Source: Paenibacillaceae bacterium (GTDB lineage Bacteria > Bacillota > Clostridia > Lachnospirales > Lachnospiraceae). From it: a stretch of 64,000 bases of DNA. The position numbers were made by a program, and so were the translations under genes. The notes under the pieces were generated by a model. It was not told the DNA's origin. It did no database searches and saw only the letters and a list, made by a program, of their open reading frames with translations. Within the stretch, counting starts at the first letter, position 1, and each line of letters begins with the position of its first letter. Of the stretch, positions 32,155 to 42,200 are shown piece after piece. Where the stretch lies: the NCBI GenBank assembly GCA_015057705.1, contig SVDU01000001.1, positions 124,001 through 188,000 on the forward strand, read 5' to 3'.

Positions 32155-33435
32155 TTAAGTAATTCGTTTGATGTTCTTGTGGAGTGATGATAATAAATCT
32201 TTTTCATCACGAAGGATGGCAAATACAATGTTGCAGACTTTATGCATAACTGCCCCCAAAGCAACCATTTTAGGCTTTGACTGACACTTTTTTAAATAGT
32301 AATCACGCAAAACTGGATTTTGAGCTGAGCCATTTCTGCTTTTACTGATACTTGTTAAAGCTATTGTATGTAACACTCTTCTTGCAATCCTGGAACCGCG
32401 TTTGGACATTGAAATTTTAGTACCTTCAAACTTTCCGGATTGTTTTACAGCAGGGTCTAATCCAAAGTAAGCGAAGAGCTGCTGAGGTGAGCGAAATGCT
32501 GAGAAATCTCCGATTTCACCCATTAGGCATACTGCGGATAAAAAACCGGCTCCTTTGTAAGATTCGATTAGGTGGATTTGCTTTACAAAATCGGTACTTT
32601 CGTTCGCAGAAACCAGTTCATACATTTCAGAAAGAATTGAGGATACTTCCGAATCATAGTTTCTGATAAAACGTATATATAAGCGAATCCGTTTGAAGTT
32701 ACTGCTTAGGGAATACCCAAAGGACATTGCATTATTTGCAGCTTGGATTATAGCATTATACTTACTTGTAGCATATGCAAGACCAAATCTGGCAGTAGTT
32801 TTTATGCAAGCTATAATCTCTTCTTTAGAAGCGTTTAAGAACGCTTTTGGGGACGTATATTTCTCTAATAAGGTTAGAGATGTATTGGTAGTTATTTTAG
32901 AAAAGATTTTTAAAAACTGTGGAAAAACCATTCGCAGTTCGCCCTGTAATTTATTCACATAAGCAGAGCGATTATCCATCAGATCGTAATACTCTCTTGA
33001 GAGATTTCTTAGATCCAGAGCAAGATCAGAGGGCATAAGGGATACCTTTAAATCAGGTTTCAGACCTACTAAGGCAGCCTTTCTTGAATCAAAACGGTCA
33101 TTATGTACTTTTCTAATGTTAATGTTTGTGCTATTCTTAGTGATGATAGGATTGATAACGGAACAGTTAAAACCCTTATCACGAAGATAGCAGAAGAGTG
33201 GGTAATGATAAATTCCCGTGGATTCCAGAAAGATGCGACTTTCTAAGGAATACAGCTCTTCTGCTTCTTTTATTTTCGAAACAGCTAAGCTTAAGGAATT
33301 TAGGTCAGAATGTAGGAGTTTAAATGGCTTACCTACAAAGGTCTGGTTAGGCAGTGCGATAGACATCCAACTAAAGTCCGCGCCAACGTCAATACCGACC
33401 GAGAGAAATAAATTTTCAAATAGAATGTTTGACAT
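32155..33435 (-). CDS. IS110-family DEDD transposase
   Basis: 426 residues from the ATG at 33435 (GAAAGGAGC upstream). N-terminal RuvC-like DEDD domain: D16 (VGIDVGAD), E71 (IFLESTG), D113 and D116 (HNDRFDS). The C-terminal Tnp_20 domain has YKGAGFLSAVCLMGEIGDF, YFGLDPAVKQSG and SKRGSRIAR, with the catalytic Ser. Full length and apparently intact, so the element may be active. It recombines DNA using a bridge RNA in studied relatives. Confidence 0.93.
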   Translation of the reverse strand: MSNILFENLFLSVGIDVGADFSWMSIALPNQTFVGKPFKLLHSDLNSLSLAVSKIKEAEELYSLESRIFLESTGIYHYPLFCYLRDKGFNCSVINPIITKNSTNINIRKVHNDRFDSRKAALVGLKPDLKVSLMPSDLALDLRNLSREYYDLMDNRSAYVNKLQGELRMVFPQFLKIFSKITTNTSLTLLEKYTSPKAFLNASKEEIIACIKTTARFGLAYATSKYNAIIQAANNAMSFGYSLSSNFKRIRLYIRFIRNYDSEVSSILSEMYELVSANESTDFVKQIHLIESYKGAGFLSAVCLMGEIGDFSAFRSPQQLFAYFGLDPAVKQSGKFEGTKISMSKRGSRIARRVLHTIALTSISKSRNGSAQNPVLRDYYLKKCQSKPKMVALGAVMHKVCNIVFAILRDEKDLLSSLHKNIKRIT

Positions 33436-33785
33436 GAGCAAAAGCTCCTTTCTGATAGGAATCCATTCCATCAAATGAGTACACAACCTAGCATGTGATA
33501 CGGGTATAGCCTGAGGCTCCCAACCAGCCAAATCATAAAACCTCATTAAATGGACTAATTGACTTTTTTATAGGTATGAGTCAGTAGGAACTGACTTCCC
33601 AAGGAGGAATACATTTTTTATCCTATCCTAGAGGATTATACTTTATGAAAAGACGGGTGTCTATCAGGGAGCAGTCAGACATGGTATTTACTGGATAACA
33701 TCTGATTAAGAAAGAACTCCTTCTTCTGTTATCTATGTAGAAACTTATTAACTATATAGCTCTGTGGCTATATCATTATTATACT
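33436..33785 (-). ncRNA. Candidate bridge-RNA-encoding left end of IS110 element
   Basis: 350 bases upstream of the transposase without a credible gene and with several hairpins: AGTCAGT-AGGA-ACTGACT (33579-33596), ATCCT-AG-AGGAT (33624-33636 region) and ATATAGC-TCTGTG-GCTATAT (33754-33773). IS110-group elements encode a structured bridge RNA in exactly this place, with two loops that pair with target and donor DNA. The loops were not assigned and the boundaries are unknown. Confidence 0.4.
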
Positions 33786-33798
33786 AGGAGGTATGGCG

Positions 33799-35136
33799 TT
33801 GAATATACATCAGTATCTGACATTTGGAGATGCTATGATTATGCAGGAAGAAACGGCTGGGGAATTTCTTCCTGATGATGGAACAGAAAATGAGGTGATT
33901 AATCTTTATCCTCACATGAGTTATCAGACCATGGAAGGATTTGGAGGTGCGTTTACCGATGCAGCAGGATCTGTATTTGCAAAAATGAGCAAAGAGCAGC
34001 AGGACGAACTCATCCGGAAGTATTTTTCACCGGAGCAGATGAATTACCAAATGGTCCGGATTCCAGTGGACAGCTGCGATTTTTCCACCCATATGTACGC
34101 AGCAGATGATAAGGATGATGATGAGGATTTTGAACATTTCAGTTTTCAGGATGTAGAGCAGTACATTCTGCCTCTTTTGGACCGGGCAGAGGCATACTGT
34201 AAACGAAAACTGCCGATTATGCTTTCCCCGTGGTCGCCTCCCGCCTATATGAAAACCAATTTAAACCGGAAAGAAGGCGGAGCCCTGAAGAAAGAGTATT
34301 ACAGCCGTTGGGCCAGATATTTATGCCGTTATATCAAAGAATATATGGACAGAGGCTATCACATTCAGAGGCTTTCCATACAAAATGAACCCAAAGCAGT
34401 ACAGCCATGGGATTCCTGTGTTTACTCTGCTGGCGAGGAACGAGATTTTATCAGACATTTCCTGGTGCCGGAGATGGAGAAAAACAATTTAAGCCATATA
34501 GAATTGTTTATATGGGATCATAATAAAGAACGGGCATTTGAACGGGCCTGTGAAGTGATGAGTGACAAGACGGAAGAACTAATTGCAGGCGTGGCGTTTC
34601 ACTGGTACAGTGGAGATCATTTTGATGCTCTGTCACTGATACATGAGAAATACCCGGATAAAAAGCTGATCTTATCCGAAAGCTGTCTGGAGTTCTCTAA
34701 ATTTGGAAAAGAAGATCAGTCCGTTAATGCCGGAAGGCTGGCCCATGATATGATTGGCAATTTAAATCATGGAATGAGCGGATTTTACGACTGGAATGTT
34801 CTGCTTGACGAAAAAGGAGGACCGAATCATACCGGAAATTACTGTGATGCACCATTCCTTTATCATGAAGAGACTAAAAAACTGGAAGAGAGGTTCGTAC
34901 TCCGGTATTACTGGCATTTTACCCATTTTATTCAGCCCGGTGCAGTGAGAATTGCAGCTACCTGTTATACGTCTTTCCTTGATGTAACGGCCTGGGAAAA
35001 TCCGGATCATTCCATTGCAGTGATTATTCTGAACAGAAGCGGCAGTGATCTGCCCTATGTGCTTCGATTATCCGGAAAGCTGGTAAAATATACAGCAAAG
35101 GCTTCCTCCATTATAACAGCAGTAATAAAAGAATAG
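33799..35136 (+). CDS. GH30-family glycosidase (glucosylceramidase-like)
   Basis: 445 residues. GFGGAFTDAAGSV near the N-terminus, acid/base Glu in IQNEPKAVQPWDS and nucleophile Glu in ILSESCLEF place it in GH30 (beta-glucosidase/beta-1,6-glucanase group). It has no signal peptide, so it would act in the cytoplasm on imported oligosaccharides. The TTG at 33799 is seven bases after AGGAGG, whereas the ATG at 33793 is only one base away; the TTG is the better start. It probably lost cotranscription with the ABC genes when the IS inserted. Confidence 0.88.
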   Translation: MNIHQYLTFGDAMIMQEETAGEFLPDDGTENEVINLYPHMSYQTMEGFGGAFTDAAGSVFAKMSKEQQDELIRKYFSPEQMNYQMVRIPVDSCDFSTHMYAADDKDDDEDFEHFSFQDVEQYILPLLDRAEAYCKRKLPIMLSPWSPPAYMKTNLNRKEGGALKKEYYSRWARYLCRYIKEYMDRGYHIQRLSIQNEPKAVQPWDSCVYSAGEERDFIRHFLVPEMEKNNLSHIELFIWDHNKERAFERACEVMSDKTEELIAGVAFHWYSGDHFDALSLIHEKYPDKKLILSESCLEFSKFGKEDQSVNAGRLAHDMIGNLNHGMSGFYDWNVLLDEKGGPNHTGNYCDAPFLYHEETKKLEERFVLRYYWHFTHFIQPGAVRIAATCYTSFLDVTAWENPDHSIAVIILNRSGSDLPYVLRLSGKLVKYTAKASSIITAVIKE

Positions 35137-35167
35137 AAGAATCGGATTATTTTTCCGATTCTTCTTT
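35136..35167. terminator. Bidirectional terminator
   Basis: GAAGAATCGGA and TCCGATTCTTC pair perfectly between convergent genes; it includes the stop codon of the minus-strand gene. Confidence 0.8.
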
Positions 35168-35581
35168 AAATAATGTCTGTTCGATTATCATGACCGCATC
35201 AGCGATGCAGTCGTTGCAGGGGCGAAGAACCTTTCCGGTTTCAACCCCTTTTAAATCTTTACATACAACACTTCCATTCTGTTCTTTAAAGCTTTGAAGA
35301 CATGCTTTGGAGGCTTCATAAGAAGTTCTTTTGGAGTTTGGTTTATTAAGCTGAGCCGTACTGTTTTTTAAACCCGACAAAACGGCAGCAGCACCGATGG
35401 CTCCGCATGTCCCCTCCATTCCGCCCATTCCAAGCCCCATGCCTTCCGTGAAACGGAACATAGTTGTTTCATCCACGCCGGTTTCATCACAGAATACGCA
35501 GGAAACAGCCTGTGCACAATTATAACCCTCTGCGTGTTTTTCCAGAGCCTTCTTTGCTCTGTCAGTCATTGGTTCTGTCAT
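35147..35581 (-). CDS. C_GCAxxG_C_C family redox protein
   Basis: 144 residues. The family pattern is clear: YNCAQAVSCVFCDE, MEGTCGAIGAAAVLSG, then single cysteines in KACLQSF, SVVCKDL and RPCNDC. Members are predicted redox-active or metal-binding proteins of anaerobes; some are fused to or lie near metabolic dehydrogenases. AGGAGGAATGGCAC precedes the ATG. Function is not established. Confidence 0.9.
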   Translation of the reverse strand: MTEPMTDRAKKALEKHAEGYNCAQAVSCVFCDETGVDETTMFRFTEGMGLGMGGMEGTCGAIGAAAVLSGLKNSTAQLNKPNSKRTSYEASKACLQSFKEQNGSVVCKDLKGVETGKVLRPCNDCIADAVMIIEQTLFKEESEK

Positions 35582-35624
35582 GTGCCATTCCTCCTGATGA
35601 ATGATTAAATTATATTACTCCTGG

Positions 35625-36401
35625 TCAGACAGTCTGCCGGGATGAATAAAGATGAAATTTCCCAAATATGACGTGAAAGATAAATCCTCCCAGGCAGGTA
35701 ACTGCCAGATAGAGGGAATTCCCGATGGAAATTCCATATTTTATGGCTATATCATGAAATACAATCTGTGCAGATGGATAATAAGGAGAGATATAAAACA
35801 TATCCGCCTGCCCCAAAGGCTTTGCAGTCCGGTTAATGACTGATGCTACAATACAACAGGCAAAGAATAAAGGCAGTGTCCGGACAAATCCATTCAGGGT
35901 GGTGTCAGAACAGCGGGAAAAGGCAATTACCAGGCCAATATAAATCAGCAGCAGGTGCCAGATCAGACCATGAATAGTCAGTACCCAGTAAGGATGAAAT
36001 AATCCTGACGGTTCAGCCAGTGCCATAATTCCGCCAAGGAGGTTAAAATCCTGCATAAAAGTATAGAGCACTGTCTTTTTGCCGGCAGAAGGTACAAATG
36101 GCAGCACCAGACAGAAATACATAGGAAGGCTGCACAACTGAAATGGAAAATACCACCAGTTGTAAGTCTGGTCATTCACCACATAATATAAGAATAACTG
36201 TTTATAGCATTCCGAGGCTGCAAGTACAATGCCGCAGAGAAATAAAAGTCCGGGTATCTGGTTGTTCTTTATTTTTCTTGTGGTGTAATAGGACAGAAAA
36301 ACTACGAAAATAAGCCCTGCAGAGACAAAAAAAAGGTGAAAAAACGAGTAGGGGGCAGGCGGTGTCATAGGCCATGCCGTTTTTATAAGGATATCCTTCA
36401 T
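35625..36401 (-). CDS. YwaF/TIGR02206-family membrane protein
   Basis: 258 residues from the ATG at 36401 (AAAGGGAACC upstream). About seven membrane spans. Segments WWYFPFQLCSLPMYFCLVLP and GLIWHLLLIYIGLVIAF are typical of the TIGR02206 (YwaF) integral membrane family of Firmicutes, of unknown function. Transcribed before the C_GCAxxG_C_C gene with a 43-base gap, possibly as one unit. Confidence 0.8.
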   Translation of the reverse strand: MKDILIKTAWPMTPPAPYSFFHLFFVSAGLIFVVFLSYYTTRKIKNNQIPGLLFLCGIVLAASECYKQLFLYYVVNDQTYNWWYFPFQLCSLPMYFCLVLPFVPSAGKKTVLYTFMQDFNLLGGIMALAEPSGLFHPYWVLTIHGLIWHLLLIYIGLVIAFSRCSDTTLNGFVRTLPLFFACCIVASVINRTAKPLGQADMFYISPYYPSAQIVFHDIAIKYGISIGNSLYLAVTCLGGFIFHVIFGKFHLYSSRQTV

Positions 36402-36496
36402 ATCGGTTCCCTTTCTTCCCTGATTATTAATCAGGTATATTATAATGGATGGCAAAAAAACATGCAAGGCAATTGAACAATCTTCCTTCTAAGTAC

Positions 36497-36524
36497 TTGA
36501 TTAATTCCGAAAATGCTATATAAT
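36497..36524 (+). promoter_or_regulatory. Sigma-A promoter of amino-acid ABC operon
   Basis: TTGATT (36497-36502), 16 bases, TATAAT (36519-36524), about 58 bases before the start codon. Confidence 0.7.
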
Positions 36525-36582
36525 GTATAACTGATACTTATTTTATAATTATGCAGATTTGTGTATAAGAGGAGGAATCATT

Positions 36583-37401
36583 ATGAAGAAAAATAAAATT
36601 GCAGTTGCAGTAGCATTATGTATGGCAGCAGTATTAACCGCATGCGGCGGGACAGCAAAAACAGAGACAACAAAAGCTGGAGCTGAGACAACAAAAGCAG
36701 CAGAAGAAACAACAAAAGCAGGAGCTGAAAGCTCAGCAGCAGGCGGTAAGCTTGTTATGGTAACCAATGCAGAATTCCCTCCTTACGAATATCATGATAA
36801 CAATGATATCGTAGGTATTGATGCAGATATCGCAAAAGCCATTGCTGATAAGATGGGCATGGAACTGGAGATTCAGGATATGGCATTTGATTCCCTGATC
36901 CCCGCTGTTCAGTCCGGCAAAGCAGATTTTACCGCAGCTGGTATGACTGTAAATGAAGACCGTAAAAAGAATGTGGACTTTACTGATACCTATGCACAGG
37001 CAGCTCAGGTTATTATTGTAAAAGATGGCAGTGAGATTAAGGCACCGGCTGATTTAGACGGAAAGAAGATCGGCGTTCAGACCGGAACAACCGGAGATAT
37101 TTATGCAGGAGATATTAAGGATGGCAATATTCAGCGTTTCAACAAGGGAATGGAAGCTGTTATGGCTCTAACTCAGGGAAAAGTTGATGCTGTTGTAATT
37201 GACCGTGAACCAGCAAAAGTATTTGTAAAAGAAAATGCAGGCTTAAAGATTCTTGATGAAGCATTTACAGAAGAAGAATATGCAATTGCTGTTAAAAAAG
37301 GAAATACAGAACTGTTAGAGAAGATGAATGCTGCAATCAAAGAATTAAAAGATTCCGGCGAACTTCAGAAGATTGTGGATAAATACATCACAGCAAAATA
37401 A
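36583..37401 (+). CDS. Polar amino-acid ABC transporter binding lipoprotein
   Basis: 272 residues from the ATG at 36583 (AGAGGAGGAATCATT upstream). Signal peptide with lipobox LTAC near residue 23, a Thr/Lys/Ala/Glu linker with ETTKAG/ETTKAAE repeats (25-50), then an SBP_bac_3 domain: NAEFPPYEYHDNNDIVGIDA, KADFTAAGMTVNEDRKKNVD, IGVQTGTTGD. The Arg of NEDRKK probably holds the amino-acid carboxylate. Substrate is likely a neutral or polar amino acid such as cystine, Gln or Arg. Confidence 0.93.
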   Translation: MKKNKIAVAVALCMAAVLTACGGTAKTETTKAGAETTKAAEETTKAGAESSAAGGKLVMVTNAEFPPYEYHDNNDIVGIDADIAKAIADKMGMELEIQDMAFDSLIPAVQSGKADFTAAGMTVNEDRKKNVDFTDTYAQAAQVIIVKDGSEIKAPADLDGKKIGVQTGTTGDIYAGDIKDGNIQRFNKGMEAVMALTQGKVDAVVIDREPAKVFVKENAGLKILDEAFTEEEYAIAVKKGNTELLEKMNAAIKELKDSGELQKIVDKYITAK

Positions 37402-37419
37402 GAATAAAGGAAGAGTGCC

Positions 37420-38112
37420 ATGTGGGAAAAGCTAAGAGATGATTTCTATCAGAATTTTATCGTAGACAACCGTTGGAAATACATTACCGACGGATTGCAG
37501 AATACGTTAAAAATCACGTTTTTTGCAGTCTTAATAGGAATATTGCTGGGATTTTTAGTTGCAGTGATCCGGTCTACTTATGAAAATACACATAAGCTGA
37601 AGGTACTGAACTGGATCTGCGGGGTTTATCTTACGGTAATCCGCGGAACACCGGTAGTGGTTCAGCTCATGATCATGTATTTTGTGATCTTTTCCTTTCA
37701 TGATCCAGGACAGGTATTTACTGCGGTTGTAGCATTCGGAATCAACTCCGGTGCCTACGTGGCTGAAATCTTCCGAAGTGGTATCAGCAGCATTGAAAAG
37801 GGGCAGTTTGAAGCAGGAAGGAGTCTGGGCTTTAACTATGCCCAGACCATGTGGTTTATTATCATGCCCCAGGCGTTTAAAAATGTAGTTCCGACTCTGG
37901 CCAATGAGTTTATCGTGCTGTTAAAGGAAACCTCAGTAGCAGGTTACATAGGACTGCAGGATTTAACGAAAGGCGGAGATATTATTAAGAGCCGCACCTA
38001 TTCTGCATTCATGCCTCTGATCGCAGTGGCAGTCATTTATCTGGTTATGGTTATGGTGTTTTCACGGCTGGTAAGGGTACTGGAGAGGAGGCTGCAGAGA
38101 AGTGAGCATTAA
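37420..38112 (+). CDS. Polar amino-acid ABC permease (HisM/GlnP-like)
   Basis: 230 residues, about five spans. [20 protein letters not shown] and [20 protein letters not shown] are the hallmark segments of the polar amino-acid (PAAT) family, with the EAA loop at [20 protein letters not shown]. Probably acts as homodimer. It overlaps the ATPase gene by 11 bases. Confidence 0.94.
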   Translation: MWEKLRDDFYQNFIVDNRWKYITDGLQNTLKITFFAVLIGILLGFLVAVIRSTYENTHKLKVLNWICGVYLTVIRGTPVVVQLMIMYFVIFSFHDPGQVFTAVVAFGINSGAYVAEIFRSGISSIEKGQFEAGRSLGFNYAQTMWFIIMPQAFKNVVPTLANEFIVLLKETSVAGYIGLQDLTKGGDIIKSRTYSAFMPLIAVAVIYLVMVMVFSRLVRVLERRLQRSEH

Positions 38113-38851
38113 TAATATGGAAAAACCTCTGATTCAGGTACAGAATCTGGGAAAAAAATTTGGCGATATGGAAGTGTTAAAAGATATTTCCGTTGATATT
38201 TACAAAGGTGATGTGGTGTGTGTAATCGGACCCTCCGGTTCGGGAAAAAGTACATTCCTGCGTTGCTTAAACAGACTGGAAGAGCCCAGCGGCGGTCATA
38301 TTCTTTTTGAAGGCGCCGATATCGTGGACAAGAAAACCGATATAGACAAGCACCGTCAGAAGATGGGAATGGTATTCCAGCAGTTTAACTTATTCCCTCA
38401 TATGACAATTTTAAAGAACTTAACAATTGCACCGGTTAAGCTGCAGGGGAAAAGTGAGAAAGAAGCGAAAGAACAGGCTTTAAAGCTGCTTCATAAGGTA
38501 GGTCTGGCAGACCGTGCGGATGCCTATCCTAACCAGCTCTCCGGCGGTCAAAAGCAGAGAATTGCTATTGTACGCGCTTTGTGTATGAATCCGGATGTGA
38601 TGCTGTTTGATGAACCGACTTCTGCACTTGATCCGGAGATGGTAGGAGAAGTGTTAACCGTTATGCGGGAACTGGCAGAAGAAAAGATGACCATGGTGGT
38701 TGTTACCCATGAGATGGGATTTGCCAGAGAGGTGGCAACCAGGGTTATGTTTATGGACGGCGGTTACTTCCTGGAAGAGAACGAACCTGGAGAATTTTTT
38801 GCTAATCCAAAGAATGACAGGCTGAAACTGTTCTTAAGTAAAGTACTTTAA
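38102..38851 (+). CDS. Polar amino-acid ABC ATPase (GlnQ-like)
   Basis: 249 residues. Walker [11 protein letters not shown]-loop [11 protein letters not shown], signature LSGGQKQR, Walker [12 protein letters not shown]-loop VVTHEMGFA. The GTG at 38102 is chosen because GAGGAGG stands nine bases before it; an ATG at 38117 has no site. Third gene of a complete binding protein-permease-ATPase operon. Confidence 0.95.
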   Translation: MSINNMEKPLIQVQNLGKKFGDMEVLKDISVDIYKGDVVCVIGPSGSGKSTFLRCLNRLEEPSGGHILFEGADIVDKKTDIDKHRQKMGMVFQQFNLFPHMTILKNLTIAPVKLQGKSEKEAKEQALKLLHKVGLADRADAYPNQLSGGQKQRIAIVRALCMNPDVMLFDEPTSALDPEMVGEVLTVMRELAEEKMTMVVVTHEMGFAREVATRVMFMDGGYFLEENEPGEFFANPKNDRLKLFLSKVL

Positions 38852-38887
38852 TGGTATTATAGTTTCAAAACTTATAAAAATATCTTA

Positions 38888-38927
38888 AAATGTCACTGAT
38901 TTGTTACTGAATCGGTGACATTTTTGT
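38888..38927 (+). terminator. Terminator of amino-acid ABC operon
   Basis: AAATGTCACTGATT and AATCGGTGACATTT pair with one mismatch, followed by TTTTT. Confidence 0.88.
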
Positions 38928-39293
38928 TTAACAAATCTGAATGTTGAAAATATTCTGCAGTATAAAAATTTACATCTATTATTTTCCGAAAACATGTGAT
39001 ATACTACAAAAAAATGTCGAATTTGTTGTTTTTATGTTGAATTATCAGAGACCACTATGCTAAGATTTAGTCAGGATTGCTGATTTTTTTAATTAAACTA
39101 TTTTTGAAAGGGGTTGAACGCTAAGATTACTTATAAGGTATGAATAAAGACATTGCGGCCACACAACAAAAGGGGAGAATTATGCTGTAAATCTTTTTTA
39201 ATTGATCCTTTCATTATCCAGGGCAGGGAAGCCAGTGAGAAGGACTAGACATAATACTCCATATCTCTGTAAAAAAAATTAGGGAGAATACGT
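38928..39293 (+). other. Long leader/intergenic region before surface protein gene
   Basis: About 365 bases without a clear gene. A 16-codon frame with TTATAAGG upstream starts at 39140 (MNKDIAATQQ...), possibly a leader peptide but not convincing. The length suggests an untranslated leader with regulation, but I do not recognise a riboswitch class; it was examined for cyclic-di-GMP and cobalamin signatures without success. Confidence 0.4.
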
Positions 39294-42200
39294 ATGATGA
39301 GGAGAATAATAAGCATATTTTTAATAATATGCATGGTCGTTGGTCTGACGCCGATATCGGTAGTGGCAGAGGAAGGGAATCCTGGCCAGACATCGGAAAG
39401 TTTTACCACACAAAGTGAAGATTATGAATCAGCAACACCGTCTGAGGCTGAAGAAGAGCCGGAAGTGAAAACAGAAGAACCACAAGAAACAACCGCAGAA
39501 CCAGCTGGGTTAACGGAGCCGGAAGTATTGGAAGAACCGGCTGCGCTGCCTTTTGAATTTGAAGAGGCAACGCCAGCTCAGGCATTGATGGCAGGTCTGC
39601 TACCTGATATTGAGTATCTGGGGCAATCTTCATATACATTTATTGCTGCGGATGAAGGTTATAGTTCGATCGCATACAATCAGATACGTATTAAGAATAA
39701 CGGCGAGGCTTCCACTGGAATTCTGGATATCGTATTAACCGGAAGTAACAAAGATGACTATAGTGTTACCAAAACGTCTCTTCCCAGCATTGGGAAAAAT
39801 GAATCTGATTATTTTAACGTATCGCCAAAAATCGGGCTTCCAATTGGTACTTATACGGCTACTGTAACAGTATTGGACGGCCCCAACGAACTTGGAAGTA
39901 CGGAATTAAGTTTTACCGTTACACCTGCTGGATCAAAGTATCCTGTAATAATAAAAACTTATATTGATAACACGCTTTCCAATATGGAAGGAACGGTGGA
40001 ATTAAGAAATTTACAGACCACTGCTGAGGTGCCTAAAACGGGAACTGGTTCGTATGAAACCACAGCTGCAAACGGTACATATAATGTCTATGTAGACGGT
40101 AAGGATACAAACCAGATTATTGAAATAAGTAATGCAACAAAGTATGTATTTCTTGATTATTATACAGTCAGTTTTTCGGCATCCTATGCCGGAACAGCAA
40201 CGGGAAGCAGTATTAATGCGACTGCTGGAGGGGCAACCATTGCCAATGGTGCAAAGGTTATAAAAGGAACCGTTGTTACGATTACAGCCGCCGGAGTTGG
40301 TGCCGCAGGGTACACTTATGCGTGGAGCGGAAGCGGAATAACCAGCGGTCAGACTACAGAATCACTGACTACGTCTTCCCTCTCCGGTCCGATAAATGCA
40401 ACATGCCTGGTAACCGGAGTAGGAGTAATGCCAACAGATCCTGATTATAAAATTGGTTCTAACAGTTATATGTGGACCGGCTCAGATCAGACCATTGTAC
40501 TGTCAGGAACCAATGAAACACTTAGTATTTTAAAACCTCCAGCGGCTGTGATCAGAATTGATGTCCGTTCTGAGGATTTATCCACAGTGACGATTGATGG
40601 AAATGGGGTTTCCTGTGATAAGACTTATATAGAAGTCTATAATGATATTACGCTGAATCTGATAGACCTTACGATTACTGCGCCTGATAAAGCGGGAGTA
40701 GAATCCTCCGCATTGGTTCTTAATAAAACTGATGACGAAACGGATCAGATGAATATTGATGTAAGCGGAACCTGTAATTTAACCGGTTCCAGCTGGGGAA
40801 GTGGTATTCGCTCCATACACGACCAGGATTTGTCCATAACCGGAAGTGGTACATTAAATGTAACCGGAGGCAGCACTACCGACAGCAATCTTACCGCAGG
40901 TCTGGGAATTGATATGGAAGGTTATACTTATGCCAGCAATTCCGGTGCCAGACTTACCATTGACGGAGGCGTAACGGTTAATGCAACGGGAGGATATGGT
41001 GAGAATCATAACGGGGGAACCGGCATCAGAGTTGGCTGGGGAACGATTCGGATTGGAAATTCGGTGGTTACAGCAACGGGAGGAGATTCAACCGCAGCCA
41101 GTAACTGGACTTCTGGACATGGTATTCAGGCTTCCTTCCCTTCCAATAATCATTCAAAGGGCGGAAATATCCTTATTGAGGATGGCACGGTAACCGCAAC
41201 CGGAGGTGATTCGGAAAACACCCTTGCTGGAAGAGGAATCGATGCAATGAGCCAATTGGACATCACCGGAGGAACTGTAACTGCAGAAGGCGGCTACAGC
41301 AAAAAAGCTCTGGGTGGATATGGAATTTATGCTTATGAGCAGAATGTTAATATATCTGGGGGAACCGTAACAGCAATGGGCGGTAACAGTCAGGATTCCA
41401 CTGCCGGAACAGCAATTGCTACCAATTACAAAGATGTGGATATTACTGGAGGAACCGTAACCGCGATAGCTGGTAACGGTAAAACAAACAGTTCTCTTGG
41501 ATTGTACAGCTATTCGGGTAACATAAACATTTCCAAGGCTTCGGTAACAGTCCAGGGCGGTAATGGTCAGATCAATGGATCCCATGCAGTTTACACACAT
41601 TGTGGAATTATAAACATTGGTGATGGAGCTGATGTTACTGCTATAGGAGGTAATGGAACTACCGGAGTCGGAGGAGTTGGACTGCGCGCTTACGGAAGCA
41701 GTGAAGTATCAAATGCTGACCGCGGAACTGTCATCATTTCAAAAGATGCAGGGGATGTCTACGTTCGCGGCGGCCGGGGCGCATCTGTATACCGGGATTC
41801 TGTCATGGGAAGAAAAATATATATTTCTACCGGAAATATTGAACTTATTTCCATGGAATCCGGGGCTGGACGTACCATTATGAATGCAGAGGGCGGTGAT
41901 AACGTATACCGCATGAAAGCGTCAGTTAACCCTGCGGCTGAAACCGTTATTTCCTCAGAGGTAAACGCAACACCAGGAAGATACACCTACAGAGCTGTAA
42001 CAGAGGACGATGGTTTAGCCTATCTGTGGCTTCCGGAAGGATCACAGACGGTATCGGCATCTGATTATGTAAGTAAAAGCGCAGATATACCTGGAGATGA
42101 CGGTACATTAAAAGAGGTAACCCTTACCAAAACACCTACACTGACTGTGCCGGGGGCTCCGTTAAATGTTTCAGCAGTTGCCGGTGATAGAAGTGCAGTT

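Larger units (their letters stand above)
32005..33785 (-). mobile_element. IS110-family insertion sequence (outer limits)
   Basis: One IS110-type transposase with about 150 bases of downstream and 350 bases of upstream non-coding sequence, inserted between a sugar permease and a GH30 gene. IS110 elements lack terminal inverted repeats and make little or no target duplication, so exact ends cannot be read from one copy; the coordinates given are the largest possible extent. A TTTTGAG-TGCAT-CTCAAAA hairpin (32089-32107) lies near the right end. Confidence 0.75.

Noticed and set aside
33436..33546. 37-residue N-terminal extension of the IS110 transposase
   Set aside because: The DEDD domain starts normally after MSNILFENLF and GAAAGGAGC stands before that ATG; the extension lies in the structured non-coding end.
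39140..39190. 16-codon leader peptide before the surface protein
   Set aside because: Weak ribosome binding site and no attenuation-type stem coupled to it; kept only as a remark.
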